Below, piece by piece: positions 44,719 to 58,038 of a DNA stretch of 64,000 nucleotides. Each line of letters begins with the position of its first letter. Within the stretch, counting starts at the first letter, position 1. The notes under the pieces are model-generated. The model was not told the origin of the DNA, made no database searches, and worked only from the letters and a program-made list of their open reading frames with translations. The translations under genes were made by a program, and so were the position numbers. Source of the DNA: Methyloversatilis universalis FAM5 (GTDB taxonomy: Bacteria; Pseudomonadota; Gammaproteobacteria; Burkholderiales; Rhodocyclaceae); the NCBI RefSeq assembly GCF_000214035.2, contig NZ_AFHG01000042.1, positions 20,214-84,213 of the forward strand, in the 5' to 3' direction.

Positions 44719-45471
44719 TCAGCGCAGCACTTTGGCTTCGTCGCGCAGCTTCGCGACCAGTTCGGCCACCGAAGCCACCTTCACACCGGCCTGGCGCTTC
44801 GGCGGCTCGGCCACCTTCAGCGTCTTCAGGCGCGGGGTGACGTCGACGCCCAGCTCGTCCGGCGTCACCGTATCCAGCGGCTTCTTCTTCGCCTTCATGA
44901 TGTTGGGCAGGCTGGCGAAACGCGGTTCGTTCAGGCGCAGGTCGGTGGTGATCACCGCCGGCAGCGCCACGCTCACGGTTTCCAGACCGCCGTCGATTTC
45001 ACGGGTCACCGACGCGCGGCCATCGGCCACGCTCACTTTCGACGCGAAGGCCGCCTGGCCCCAGCCCAGCAGCGCAGCCAGCATCTGGCCGGTCTGATTG
45101 GCATCGTCATCGATCGCCTGCTTGCCGCAGATCACCAGCTGCGGCTGTTCGCGGCCCGCCACCGCCTTCAGCAGCTTGGCCACGGCCAGCGGCTGCAGTT
45201 CGGCGTCGGTATTCACGTGAATCGCGCGGTCGGCGCCCAGCGCCATCGCGGTACGCAGCGTATCGACGCAGCCGGCCACGCCGGCGGACACCACCACCAC
45301 CTCGGTCGCGACACCGGCTTCCTTCAGGCGCACCGCCTCTTCCACCGCGATTTCGTCGAAGGGGTTCATCGACATCTTCACGTTCGCGGTTTCCACGCCG
45401 CTGCCGTCGGCCGCCACGCGGATCTTCACGTTGTAATCGATCACCCGCTTGACCGGGACCAGAATCTTCAT
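44719..45471 (-). CDS. etfB: Electron transfer flavoprotein subunit beta
   Basis: A 250-aa EtfB/FixA with the standard start [19 protein letters not shown] at 45471 and the signature block [12 protein letters not shown], followed by [20 protein letters not shown]. It forms the heterodimer with EtfA and binds AMP. It is the first gene of an etfB-etfA-acyl-CoA dehydrogenase set. Two perfect operators lie 110-150 bp upstream, facing the TetR gene. Confidence 0.95.
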   Translation of the reverse strand: MKILVPVKRVIDYNVKIRVAADGSGVETANVKMSMNPFDEIAVEEAVRLKEAGVATEVVVVSAGVAGCVDTLRTAMALGADRAIHVNTDAELQPLAVAKLLKAVAGREQPQLVICGKQAIDDDANQTGQMLAALLGWGQAAFASKVSVADGRASVTREIDGGLETVSVALPAVITTDLRLNEPRFASLPNIMKAKKKPLDTVTPDELGVDVTPRLKTLKVAEPPKRQAGVKVASVAELVAKLRDEAKVLR

Positions 45472-45581
45472 GCCTGCGCCTCCTGCGCTCTGCTGCACTG
45501 CGTTGATGATGAAGACGGATGGTAAGGCGAACGGCCGCCGGCCGCATCGCGCACGCTGTCCGCGCATCCGTGTAGATGATC

Positions 45582-45620
45582 CATACGGATGCGTATGCAT
45601 GAACCATACGCTACCGTATG
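45582..45620. promoter_or_regulatory. Two perfect 16-bp operators CATACG-N4-CGTATG
   Basis: catacggatgcgtatg (45582-45597) and catacgctaccgtatg (45605-45620) share identical 6-bp arms around different 4-bp centres. Their centres are 23 bp apart, about two helical turns. They lie between etfB (minus) and a TetR-family gene (plus, start 45660). This is the expected architecture for a TetR repressor acting on its own gene and the divergent ETF operon. Confidence 0.85.
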
Positions 45621-45659
45621 CCCAATTGAGCCGTCAACCGTCCGCACCGGAATACCGCC

Positions 45660-46235
45660 ATGTCCGAAACACCTTCCGTCCCCCGCCCGCAGACCGGCCG
45701 TGAAACCTGGGTTCGCGCCGCCATGCAGACCCTGGCCGACGCCGGGCTCGATGGCGTGAAGGTGGAAACGCTGGCCCGCGAGCTGGGCGTAACCAAGGGC
45801 AGCTTCTACTGGCACTTCAAGGACAGGCGCGCCCTGCTCGATGCCATGCTCGAAAGCTGGCGCGACGGCCGCATCGAGGACATCCGCAGCCGCACCCGGG
45901 CCGAGCCCGGCCAGGAAATCGCCCAGCTGCAGCAGCTGATCGACACCTACAGCCTGGTGCGCAACCGGCGCGGCATGCAGGTGGAACTGGCGGTGCGCGA
46001 CTGGGCGCGCCATGACCCGGCCGCCCGTGCCACGCTGGATGAGGTAGACACGGTAAGGCTGGAATGTTCGGCCGCACTGTTCCGGGCCGCCGGCCGCAGC
46101 GCCGAAGAAGCCTCCAGCCGCAGCCTGCTGCTGTACGCCTACGTGTTCGGCCTCGGCATGATGGACAGCGCGCGCGACACGCCGCGACCGGCGGACACGC
46201 GTGCCTTCATCGCCAACCTGATCACGGGCGGCTGA
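45660..46235 (+). CDS. TetR-family transcriptional regulator
   Basis: A 191-aa repressor with an N-terminal HTH (LDGVKVETLARELGVTKGSFYWHFKDRRAL, given here as one known block; positions about 28-57) and a variable ligand-binding C-terminal domain (about 65-190). It is divergent from etfB and preceded by two perfect palindromes with identical arms, its likely operators. By analogy with other TetR regulators of beta-oxidation genes, an acyl-CoA is a plausible ligand; that is inference. Confidence 0.9.
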   Translation: MSETPSVPRPQTGRETWVRAAMQTLADAGLDGVKVETLARELGVTKGSFYWHFKDRRALLDAMLESWRDGRIEDIRSRTRAEPGQEIAQLQQLIDTYSLVRNRRGMQVELAVRDWARHDPAARATLDEVDTVRLECSAALFRAAGRSAEEASSRSLLLYAYVFGLGMMDSARDTPRPADTRAFIANLITGG

Positions 46236-46343
46236 CACTTTGCAAAACAATGCCGCGCGGCTGTCATGGCCGGCACGCGATAATTGATGCATTGCCGCAT
46301 CCGTGCGGGCCTCCAACAGAACAGAACGCAGAAAGGAAAACCG

Positions 46344-47720
46344 ATGTCCTTCCCGGCACCCGAAATCTTCAAGGCCTACGACATCCGCGGCATCGTGGAC
46401 AGGACGCTGACCGCCGACGCGGTGCGCGCCATCGGCCACGCGCTCGGCTCCGAGGCGGTGAAGCGCGGCCAGCGCACGATCGCAGTCGGCCGCGACGGCC
46501 GGCTGTCCGGCCCGGAACTGGCCGGTGCACTGGCCGAAGGCATCAACGCCGCGGGCGTAGACGTGCTGGACATCGGCTGCGTGCCGACCCCGCTGTCCTA
46601 CTTCGCCGCCTTCGACCTCGGCACCGACAGCGCGGTCAGCGTGACCGGCAGCCACAATCCGCCGGACTACAACGGCCTGAAAATGGTGCTGGGCGGCCAG
46701 ACGCTGTACGGCGACATGATCCAGGACCTGCGCCGCCGCATCATCGAGAACGATCTGGTGCACGGCCTCGGGACGACCCGTCAGGCCGACGTGCGCGACG
46801 CCTACATCACCCGCGTTACCGGCGATGTGAAGCTCAAGCGCCGGATGAAGGTGGTGATCGACTGCGGCAATGGCGTGGCCGGCGACATCGCTCCGCGCCT
46901 GTTCGAGGCGATGGGCTGCGAGGTGGTGCCGCTGTTCTGCGAGGTGGATGGCAATTTCCCGAATCACCATCCGGACCCGTCCAAGCCGGAAAACCTGGAA
47001 GACGTGATCCGCGTGCTGGCCGCCGGTGACGCCGAGATCGGCCTCGCTTTCGACGGCGACGGCGACCGCCTCGGTGTGGTCACCCGCGACGGCGAAATCA
47101 TCTATCCCGACCGCCAGCTCATGCTGTTCGCCGCCGACGTGCTGTCGCGCCAGCCCGGCGCGCAGATCGTCTATGACGTCAAATGCACCCGTCTGCTGGC
47201 GCCGTGGATCCGCGAACACGGTGGCGAGCCGGTCATGTGGAACACCGGCCACGCGCTGATCAAGGCCAAGCTGAAGCAGAGCGGGGCCGCGCTGGCCGGC
47301 GAAATGAGCGGCCACATGTTCTTCAAGGAGCGCTGGTTCGGCTTCGACGACGGCCTGTACGCCGGCGCCCGCCTGCTGGAAATCCTGTCCGCCTCGGCGG
47401 ACGCCAACGCGGTGCTGAAGGCGCTGCCGACCGCCACCTCCACGCCCGAGCTGAACCTGAAGATGAACGAGGGCGAGCCGCACGCGCTGATCGCAGAAAT
47501 GCAGAAGTCGGCGGTGTTCGACGGCGCCCGCGACATCATCAAGATCGACGGCCTGCGGGTCGAGTACGCCGACGGCTTCGGCCTGATGCGGGCATCGAAC
47601 ACCACCCCGGTGGTCGTGCTCCGCTTTGAGGCGGACAACGAAGCCGCGCTGGCGCGCATCCAGGCGGATTTCCGCCGCGTGCTGCTGGGCGCCCGGCCGG
47701 CACTTGCGCTGCCGTTCTGA
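46344..47720 (+). CDS. Phosphomannomutase/phosphoglucomutase (AlgC type)
   Basis: A 458-aa alpha-D-phosphohexomutase. The N-terminal APEIFKAYDIRGIVDRTL, the phosphoserine loop SVTGSHNPPDYNG, the Mg-binding loop FDGDGDRLGVV and the sugar-binding loop GEMSGHMFFKERW are all present. It interconverts mannose/glucose 6- and 1-phosphates for exopolysaccharide, LPS or glycogen precursors. GAAAGGAAA precedes the ATG at 46344. It stands alone. Confidence 0.93.
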   Translation: MSFPAPEIFKAYDIRGIVDRTLTADAVRAIGHALGSEAVKRGQRTIAVGRDGRLSGPELAGALAEGINAAGVDVLDIGCVPTPLSYFAAFDLGTDSAVSVTGSHNPPDYNGLKMVLGGQTLYGDMIQDLRRRIIENDLVHGLGTTRQADVRDAYITRVTGDVKLKRRMKVVIDCGNGVAGDIAPRLFEAMGCEVVPLFCEVDGNFPNHHPDPSKPENLEDVIRVLAAGDAEIGLAFDGDGDRLGVVTRDGEIIYPDRQLMLFAADVLSRQPGAQIVYDVKCTRLLAPWIREHGGEPVMWNTGHALIKAKLKQSGAALAGEMSGHMFFKERWFGFDDGLYAGARLLEILSASADANAVLKALPTATSTPELNLKMNEGEPHALIAEMQKSAVFDGARDIIKIDGLRVEYADGFGLMRASNTTPVVVLRFEADNEAALARIQADFRRVLLGARPALALPF

Positions 47721-47839
47721 GGCGTGCCGCCGGCGGTCAGGCGGATCGGGCAGACCACCTGACCGGCGGGAAAATGACAAAGTGAAAAATATTCACACTC
47801 GCCCCTAAATGTGGCGGCGGGCATGCCGACAACAGGTTC

Positions 47840-49078
47840 ATGCTCACTGCCGCCACCAACAACATCTATGTCGGTCGACAGCCCATTCTGGATCGCTCCA
47901 GTGCGCTGTACGCCTACGAACTGCTGTTCCGTTCGGGCCACGTCGGGCAGGCGGACTTCCACTGCAACATCAGCGCCACGGCGCGCGTAATCACCTCGGT
48001 CTTCAACGAGCTGGGGCTGGAACGTTCACTCGGCAATGCACTGGGCTTCATCAACGTCAGCGAAGAGATGCTGATGTCCGAAGCGATCGAGCTGCTGCCG
48101 GCGGACAAGATCGTGATCGAGCTGCTCGAAACCGTGCCGCCCACGCCCGAAGTCATCGCCCGTTCGCGCGAACTGGTGCGCAAGGGCTTCCGGCTGGCGC
48201 TGGACGACGTGCTCGAACTGGACGAGCGCTTCCTGCCGCTGATCCGCATCGCCTCCTTCATCAAGATCGACCTGATGGGCGTACCGTCCGACGCGCTGGC
48301 CGATCTGGTCGAACGCTTCCGTCCCTTCGAAGCCCGGCTGCTGGCGGAAAAGGTGGACAGCGCCGAACAGGCCGCCTACTGCCACCAGCTCGGCTTCAGC
48401 TTCTTCCAGGGCTATTACTTCGCCCGCCCCAGCGTGCTCAGTACGCGCACGCTCACCGCCAGCGAAACCACGCTGCTGCGGCTGCTCGGCATGGTCATGA
48501 GCGACGCCGACACCAGCGAGATGGAACCGCTGATCAAGCAGGAACCGGCACTGCTGGTGAACCTGATGCGCATCACCAATTCGGTGGGCTCGGGCAGCAA
48601 CCGCCAGATCTCGACCGTGCGCGAGGCGATCACCCTGCTCGGCCGGCGCCAGCTGCAGCGCTGGCTGCAGCTGCTGCTGTTCTGTTCGCAGGACGGCGGC
48701 GACAGCAACAAGCCGTTGCTGAACATGGTGGCCACCCGCGCCCGCACGATGGAGCTTCTGGCCGAGCGCTGCGACAGCAGCGACTGCGACCCGGACGGCG
48801 CCTTCCTGACCGGCATCCTGTCGCTGCTGCCCTCGCTGCTCGGCGTCGAGATGGACGAAGTACTGCGCACGCTCGCGGTCGATGATCACATCCGCGGCGC
48901 GCTGATCGAAAGCAGCGGCTCCATGGGCACCCTGCTCACGCTGCTGCGCCACTGGGAAGAGGACGCGCTGAGCGACTACGCGCAGGCGCTGGATGCGCTG
49001 CAGCCGCTGACCGTCGAGGATTTCAATCTGGCCGTTTCCGAAGCCATGAGCTGGGCCGCCGATCTCGGCGCCGGCTGA
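47840..49078 (+). CDS. EAL-like/HDOD signalling protein (YuxH type)
   Basis: A 412-aa protein with an N-terminal EAL-like domain (about 8-200: YVGRQPILDRSSALYAYELL) and a C-terminal HDOD domain (about 205-405). In place of the catalytic E-A-L it has YELLFRS, the sequence usual for the YuxH/CdgJ group, so phosphodiesterase activity is unlikely. No metal-coordinating HD pair is visible in the C-terminal half. It probably acts as a protein-interaction signalling module. Its neighbour 27 bp downstream encodes a stand-alone HDOD protein, likely co-transcribed. Confidence 0.85.
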   Translation: MLTAATNNIYVGRQPILDRSSALYAYELLFRSGHVGQADFHCNISATARVITSVFNELGLERSLGNALGFINVSEEMLMSEAIELLPADKIVIELLETVPPTPEVIARSRELVRKGFRLALDDVLELDERFLPLIRIASFIKIDLMGVPSDALADLVERFRPFEARLLAEKVDSAEQAAYCHQLGFSFFQGYYFARPSVLSTRTLTASETTLLRLLGMVMSDADTSEMEPLIKQEPALLVNLMRITNSVGSGSNRQISTVREAITLLGRRQLQRWLQLLLFCSQDGGDSNKPLLNMVATRARTMELLAERCDSSDCDPDGAFLTGILSLLPSLLGVEMDEVLRTLAVDDHIRGALIESSGSMGTLLTLLRHWEEDALSDYAQALDALQPLTVEDFNLAVSEAMSWAADLGAG

Positions 49079-49105
49079 CTCGCCGCTTCACCCCGGACAC
49101 CTTTC

Positions 49106-49948
49106 ATGCAACCGCCCCCCGCCAACGCCATCGAACGTCTGTTTGCCGCCGCCGGCCAGCTGCCTACCATCCCCCGCGTGGTGCAGAAGCTGATCGAAAC
49201 GCTGCGCGACGAAGACGCCAACCTGCAGCCGCTGATCGCCGACATCCGCACCGACCCGACCATTTCCGCCCGCGTGCTGCGTCTGGCCAATTCCGGCTTC
49301 TACGGCACCCGGCGCAGCGTCGGTTCGATCGATGAGGCGGTGACGCTGATCGGCACCCGCGCGGTGCGCACCCTGGTCATTTCGGCCGGCATCAGCGGCA
49401 GCTTTCCGAAGGTGCCGGGCGTGGACCTGCAGGTCTTCTGGCGGCACGCCATGCTCACCGCCAACGTCGCCGCCACGCTGGCGAAACGCGCGGGCATGAA
49501 TGCCGAATACGCCTACAGCGCCGGCCTGATGCACCGGGTCGGCCAGCTCATGATCCACATCGCGTTTCCGCGCATCGCCGACGAAATCGCCCGCGACTGC
49601 CAGGACCTCAGCGTCGGCGAACGTGCCGCGACCGAACTGGCCAAGCTGCACACCACGCACTGCGAGGTGGGCGCAGAACTGGCCATGCGCTGGAATTTTC
49701 CGGACGATATCGCGCAGGCGCTGCAGCATTACTCGCAGCCGCAGGCAGGCGCGGAAGACGCGCTGGCACGGCTGACGCATCTGGCCGCGCGCATCGCCTT
49801 CGCCATCGGCGACGGCATTCCGGCGGCCGACATCGTGGGCTCGCTCGACGCCGGGCTGCTCGATGCCTGCGGTCTGAGCGGTGCGCCGCTGGTCGAGGAC
49901 ATCGCGCGCTGTGCGGAACAGGCAGCGAGCAGCGATCCGGGCATCTGA
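49106..49948 (+). CDS. Stand-alone HDOD domain protein
   Basis: A 280-aa protein consisting almost wholly of one HDOD domain (LPTIPRVVQKLIETLRDED, VLRLANSGFYGTRRSVGSID, EAVTLIGTRAVRTLVISAGI). HDOD proteins lack the catalytic HD residues and function in signalling. It follows the EAL-HDOD gene and is closed by a strong terminator. Confidence 0.87.
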   Translation: MQPPPANAIERLFAAAGQLPTIPRVVQKLIETLRDEDANLQPLIADIRTDPTISARVLRLANSGFYGTRRSVGSIDEAVTLIGTRAVRTLVISAGISGSFPKVPGVDLQVFWRHAMLTANVAATLAKRAGMNAEYAYSAGLMHRVGQLMIHIAFPRIADEIARDCQDLSVGERAATELAKLHTTHCEVGAELAMRWNFPDDIAQALQHYSQPQAGAEDALARLTHLAARIAFAIGDGIPAADIVGSLDAGLLDACGLSGAPLVEDIARCAEQAASSDPGI

Positions 49949-49960
49949 GTCCGCGCCGGG

Positions 49961-49996
49961 AAATGAAAAAGCCGCCTCATGGCGGCTTTTTCATTT
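49961..49996. terminator. Bidirectional terminator
   Basis: aaatgaaaaagccgcc, tcat, ggcggctttttcattt: a perfect 16-bp stem with A/T tracts on both sides. It lies between the HDOD gene (plus) and the small exported protein gene after alaS (minus) and can end both transcripts. Confidence 0.9.
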
Positions 49997-50002
49997 CATC
50001 GG

Positions 50003-50292
50003 TCAGCGCATCTTGGGATTCAGCGTGCCGCGGTTGTAGTCCTTGTCACCGGGCAGGAGGGTGCGGGTACCGAACCAGCCACCCTGGGCGCCTTCCGGCC
50101 GCCCCTGATTCTGCGGCCAGGTATCGGCCACCTTTTTCGCCTCCGCCTGTTTCGCCTGATCGACGAAGCGCCAGCGGCCGTCCGGCATCAGTTCGACCTT
50201 CTCGCCGGCGGCGGTGGTCGCCTCGATCACCGCGCCCTCGCCGGCCAGCGCGCCAGCCGATGCCAGCGCCATCAGCAACACTGCAGCGATTT

Positions 50293-50296
<4 letters not shown>
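50003..50296 (-). CDS. Small exported protein of unknown function, 97 aa
   Basis: The ATG at 50296 gives [21 protein letters not shown], a clear signal peptide cleaved after about residue 18-19. The mature part contains [20 protein letters not shown], a pattern seen in small DUF3157-like periplasmic proteins, and a charged tail. Its start overlaps the alaS stop (ATGA), so it is translated from the alaS message. Function is unknown. Confidence 0.75.
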
Positions 50297-52911
<2,615 letters not shown>

Positions 52912-53007
52912 GGTCGGCAATCAGGATTTCAGGGCGCGCGCTGCGGCGCGAAAACAGTCGCGGATTCTAGCATTCGCGCCGCCGCCGGCCGGATGGCCGT
53001 GGCGCGT

Positions 53008-54030
53008 TCAGGCGACGGCCGGCTCGGCGCTCACGCCGGCCACCTCGGCGACGATGCGGCAGGAGCGCAGGCGCAGCGCGAAGTCGTGGATGTCGGTCAC
53101 CACCATCAGTTCGTCGGCGCCGGTGCGCTCGACCAGCGACGCGAGGCCGCGGCGCACGGTATCGGGGCCGCCGACCACTGCTTCGGCGAGGAAGGCATCG
53201 ACCGAGGCCTTTTCGTGGCCGGCCCACAGCGGCGTCATGTCGGCCACCGGCGGGCGCAGCCGCAGGGACTCGCCACGCATCAGCGCCAGCACGCGCTGCT
53301 GAGTCGAGGTGAACAGCCCGCGCGCCTCGTCGTCGCTGTCGGCAGCCACCACCGGCACGCCCAGCATCAGATGCGGCCGGTCGAGCACGGCCGACGGTTG
53401 GAACAGTTCGCGGTACAGGCGGGCCGCCTCCAGCATCATGCGCGGCGCGAAATGCGCGGCGAAAGCATAGGGCAGGCCCAGCCAGGCCGCCAGCTGGGCG
53501 CTGAACAGGCTGGAGCCGAGCAGCCACACCGGCACTTCGGTGCCTTCGCCCGGCATCGCGCGCACCGCCTGACCAGGCTGCGCCGGTGCCAGCAGGGCCC
53601 GCAGTTCCGCCACCTGCTCCGGGAAGTCGTCGCCGTTGCCCGCCAGATCGCGGCGCAGCGCGCGCATGGTGGGGCGGTCAGCGCCCGGGGCGCGACCCAG
53701 CCCCAGGTCGATGCGCCCCGGATAGAGCGTCGCCAGCGTGCCGAAGTTTTCCGCCACCACCAGCGGCGCGTGATTGGGCAGCATGACGCCGCCAGAGCCG
53801 ACGCGGATGCGCGAAGTCTGGCCCGCCACGTGGCCGATCAGCACCGCGGTCGCCGCACTCGCGATGCCGTCCATATTGTGGTGTTCGGCCAGCCAGTAGC
53901 GTCTGAAGCCCAGCTGTTCGACATGGCGCGCCAGCGCGACGGCCTCCTTCATGGCCTCGGCCACGCTGCCGCCCTGGCGGACCGGCACCAGATCGAGCAT
54001 GGACAGCGGAATGTTGAACGGTTCGGGCAT
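53008..54030 (-). CDS. LLM class flavin-dependent oxidoreductase
   Basis: A 340-aa luciferase-like monooxygenase. The start at 54030 ([20 protein letters not shown]) is the usual one for the MsnO8 subgroup (bacterial luciferase-like, E. coli YhbW type). Conserved blocks are [39 protein letters not shown] and [14 protein letters not shown]. It should use reduced FMN and oxygen on an unknown substrate. It lies alone between alaS and the divergent glpK. Confidence 0.88.
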   Translation of the reverse strand: MPEPFNIPLSMLDLVPVRQGGSVAEAMKEAVALARHVEQLGFRRYWLAEHHNMDGIASAATAVLIGHVAGQTSRIRVGSGGVMLPNHAPLVVAENFGTLATLYPGRIDLGLGRAPGADRPTMRALRRDLAGNGDDFPEQVAELRALLAPAQPGQAVRAMPGEGTEVPVWLLGSSLFSAQLAAWLGLPYAFAAHFAPRMMLEAARLYRELFQPSAVLDRPHLMLGVPVVAADSDDEARGLFTSTQQRVLALMRGESLRLRPPVADMTPLWAGHEKASVDAFLAEAVVGGPDTVRRGLASLVERTGADELMVVTDIHDFALRLRSCRIVAEVAGVSAEPAVA

Positions 54031-54226
54031 CGGGGCTCCAGCTCGGAAGACTGCGGTGGGGACGTGGGCGGCGCACTGCGCGCGGCCCGGCCGCTGCGGG
54101 CACATGACCGTGGATATCGGGGCGGCGCGAAAGTTTGCAAGCGCAGGCCGGCCCGGTATCGTCGGGCACTGCAGCGGAAGGCCTGTTCCGCCCGCGCCCC
54201 ACCCGTGAAGAGGGAGGAGTTCCGAC

Positions 54227-55729
<1,503 letters not shown>

Positions 55730-55773
55730 AGCGGACTGCCGGCAAAGGGCGCGGATGCCGGCCCCGCCGCGAT

Positions 55774-56460
55774 TCAGCCGGTTTCGCCCTCGACGCCGCC
55801 CGGTGTGTCGCCGGCACCGCCGCCCATGCCCCCACCGCCCATGCCCCATTTCAGCGCCAGCCGCACCAGGTCGATATCGGTGCGGGTGCCCAGCTTGGCC
55901 TTGATCTGGTAATGGGTGTTCTGCGCGGTTTTGGGACTGATGTGCAGCGTCTGGCCGATTTCGTCCGGCGTACGGCCGTCGAGCAGCAGCCGCAGCACCT
56001 CGAATTCGCGCGGCGAAAGCGCGTCGAGCGGATTGTCCGACTCGTTCAGCAGCGCCAGCGCCAGCTCGGGCGCGATGTCCGGGCTCAGCACCCGGCGCCG
56101 CGCCGCCACCTGATACACCGCGTCGATCAGCACGTCCGGCGCACAGCTCTTGGTCACGTAGCCGAGCGCACCGGCGCGCAGCGCCTGCGAGGCGAACAGC
56201 GGGTCGCGGTGCATGCTGAACACCAGGATGCGCGCCCGCGCGTCGCGTTGCACCAGACGGCGCACCAGCTCGACCCCGCCCATGTCGGGCAGGCCCAGAT
56301 CCAGCACCACCACATCCGGCTCCACCGCGCGGAAGGCGGTCAGCGCCTCGCCCGCGGTGGACGCCTCGGCCTCGATGCACAGGTCGGGCCGGCGTTCCAG
56401 CAGCCGGCGATAGCCTTCGCGCACCACCGCGTGATCGTCGACCAGCAGCAGGCGGATCAT
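55774..56460 (-). CDS. NarL-family response regulator with a Gly-rich tail
   Basis: A 228-aa regulator: receiver (LLLVDDHAVVREGYRRLLER, phospho-acceptor in VVLDLGLPDMGG) and LuxR-type HTH (LSPREFEVLRLLLDGRTPDE, SPKTAQNTHYQIKAKLGTRT). After the HTH there is an unusual low-complexity tail (GMGGGGMGGGAGDTPGG). The ATG overlaps the stop of the kinase gene (ATGA). The divergent MoxJ-like gene at 58039 is a candidate target. Confidence 0.9.
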   Translation of the reverse strand: MIRLLLVDDHAVVREGYRRLLERRPDLCIEAEASTAGEALTAFRAVEPDVVVLDLGLPDMGGVELVRRLVQRDARARILVFSMHRDPLFASQALRAGALGYVTKSCAPDVLIDAVYQVAARRRVLSPDIAPELALALLNESDNPLDALSPREFEVLRLLLDGRTPDEIGQTLHISPKTAQNTHYQIKAKLGTRTDIDLVRLALKWGMGGGGMGGGAGDTPGGVEGETG

Positions 56461-57833
56461 GCGAGCACTCCTTCGATTCTGTTCGTCGCGGCGCCGGCGT
56501 CCGCCGGCAGCACCACCTCGACCCGCAGGCCGCCCTCGCTGCGCGGCGTCAGCGTGAGCCGCCCGCCCAGCGCGTTCACCCGTTCCCGCATGCCCAGCAC
56601 GCCCAGCCCGCCCTCGAACTTCGCGCCTTCAAGCGGCCGCCCGTCGTCATCGACCTGCAGCCTTACCTCGCCGCCGGCGCAGCGCAGCGAGACCGCGATG
56701 TGGCGGGCGTCGGCGTGCTTCTGCGCATTGGTCAGGCTTTCCTGGACGATGCGATAGAGGCTCACGTTCAGGTTGTCCGCCAGACCCGACGGATCGCCCT
56801 GGATGTCCAGCGTGTGCAGACAGCGGCCGTGGCTGCTGCGGTTGCGGCTGTCGATCAGCTGTTCCAGACAGGCCGCCAGACCGAAAGCTTCCAGCCCGAC
56901 CGGCCGCAGTTCGCGCAGAATGAGCTGCAGCACTTCCATCATGTGCGCGGTGATGCGCGAAATCGCCTCGGCGCAGGGCGTGAGCGCCGGCAGCTGGTCG
57001 TGCGCCAGTTCGCGCGCATAGGCCGCCTCGGCCTGGATGGAGGTGAGGCACTGGCCCAGTTCGTCGTGCAGTTCGCGCGCAAGCCTGCGCCGCTCCTCCT
57101 CGCGCACGTCGAGCAGCCGCCGGGCCAGCAGGCGCTGTTCGTCCATGGTGTGCTGCAGACGGTCGGCCAGATGGTTGAAGCCCTCGCCGATGCGCTGCAG
57201 CTCGATCAGTTCGAAGGACGGCAGGCGCACCGACAGGTCGCCCGCCTGCATGCGCTCCACGCCACGCAGGATGTCGTCCGCTGGACGCAGCACCCGGCGC
57301 ACCGGCAGATAGACCAGCACGTTCAGCAGCAGCACGCCGGCGGTGATGATGAGCAGGTTGCGGATGGCGGTGCCCACCGACTGCGCGACGCTGTTGTAGT
57401 TGGGCGTCAGGAACAGCTCGCCCACCTTGATGCCGGGATAGCGGCCGACCGCGCCGACATAGCGCGCCTCCTCGCCCACCACCTGCCGCATGAGACTGGC
57501 AGGCAGCCAGGCGGGCGCTTCGGCGTCGCCGAAACAGCGCTGCACCACCGGGCGGGAGTAGATGTTGATCACCTCGGCGCAGAAATGCACCAGCCGGCCT
57601 ATGCCCTCCAGATCGTTCAGTTCCAGCGTGCCGAGGTCGCGCACGAAGGGCGGCGACACGCGGGAAATCTCGTTCTCGATCAGCTGCTTGATGGTGTCGC
57701 CGGTGCGCGGGATGTCGGCGTGCAGCCGTTCGCGGGTCTGCACCAGCGTGAACGCGATCGCGCAGGCCAGCAGCAGCAGCGCGAACAGCGTGATGCGGAT
57801 CAGCAGGATGCGCTTGAGGTCTACGCGTTTCAT
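56457..57833 (-). CDS. Membrane histidine kinase, NarX/MoxY-like
   Basis: A 458-aa kinase with helix 1 (about 9-30), a periplasmic domain (about 31-180), helix 2 (about 168-190) and a HAMP region. A HisKA_3 dimerisation domain follows with phospho-acceptor His in RRRLARELHDELGQCLTSIQ, then a HATPase domain (GLGVLGMRERVNALGGRL). The ATG at 57833 starts directly before helix 1. Adjacency to a MoxJ-like protein suggests a role like that of MoxY/MxaY in methanol metabolism, which is inference. It is co-transcribed with the NarL-type regulator. Confidence 0.88.
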   Translation of the reverse strand: MKRVDLKRILLIRITLFALLLLACAIAFTLVQTRERLHADIPRTGDTIKQLIENEISRVSPPFVRDLGTLELNDLEGIGRLVHFCAEVINIYSRPVVQRCFGDAEAPAWLPASLMRQVVGEEARYVGAVGRYPGIKVGELFLTPNYNSVAQSVGTAIRNLLIITAGVLLLNVLVYLPVRRVLRPADDILRGVERMQAGDLSVRLPSFELIELQRIGEGFNHLADRLQHTMDEQRLLARRLLDVREEERRRLARELHDELGQCLTSIQAEAAYARELAHDQLPALTPCAEAISRITAHMMEVLQLILRELRPVGLEAFGLAACLEQLIDSRNRSSHGRCLHTLDIQGDPSGLADNLNVSLYRIVQESLTNAQKHADARHIAVSLRCAGGEVRLQVDDDGRPLEGAKFEGGLGVLGMRERVNALGGRLTLTPRSEGGLRVEVVLPADAGAATNRIEGVLA

Positions 57834-58038
57834 CGGCAGGCGGTTCGGGGACGGGACAGGGTCACATTGTGCGCATGCGCCCGCGTGGGGACCAGCATGC
57901 CGGCGCGGCCGGATCATAGGACGCCGCTGTTCCGGCCGGGACGGGCAATTTGACCGTACCGCCGGCGGCAGAACACCGGCGCCCCGGGACCGTTTCCCGC
58001 CCTAAGCTGCGCACACTCTCAACACGGAGCCTCCGAAC

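Noticed and set aside
47840-49078. Active c-di-GMP phosphodiesterase
   Set aside because: The EAL position reads YELLFRS and the domain is joined to HDOD, typical of the non-catalytic YuxH type.
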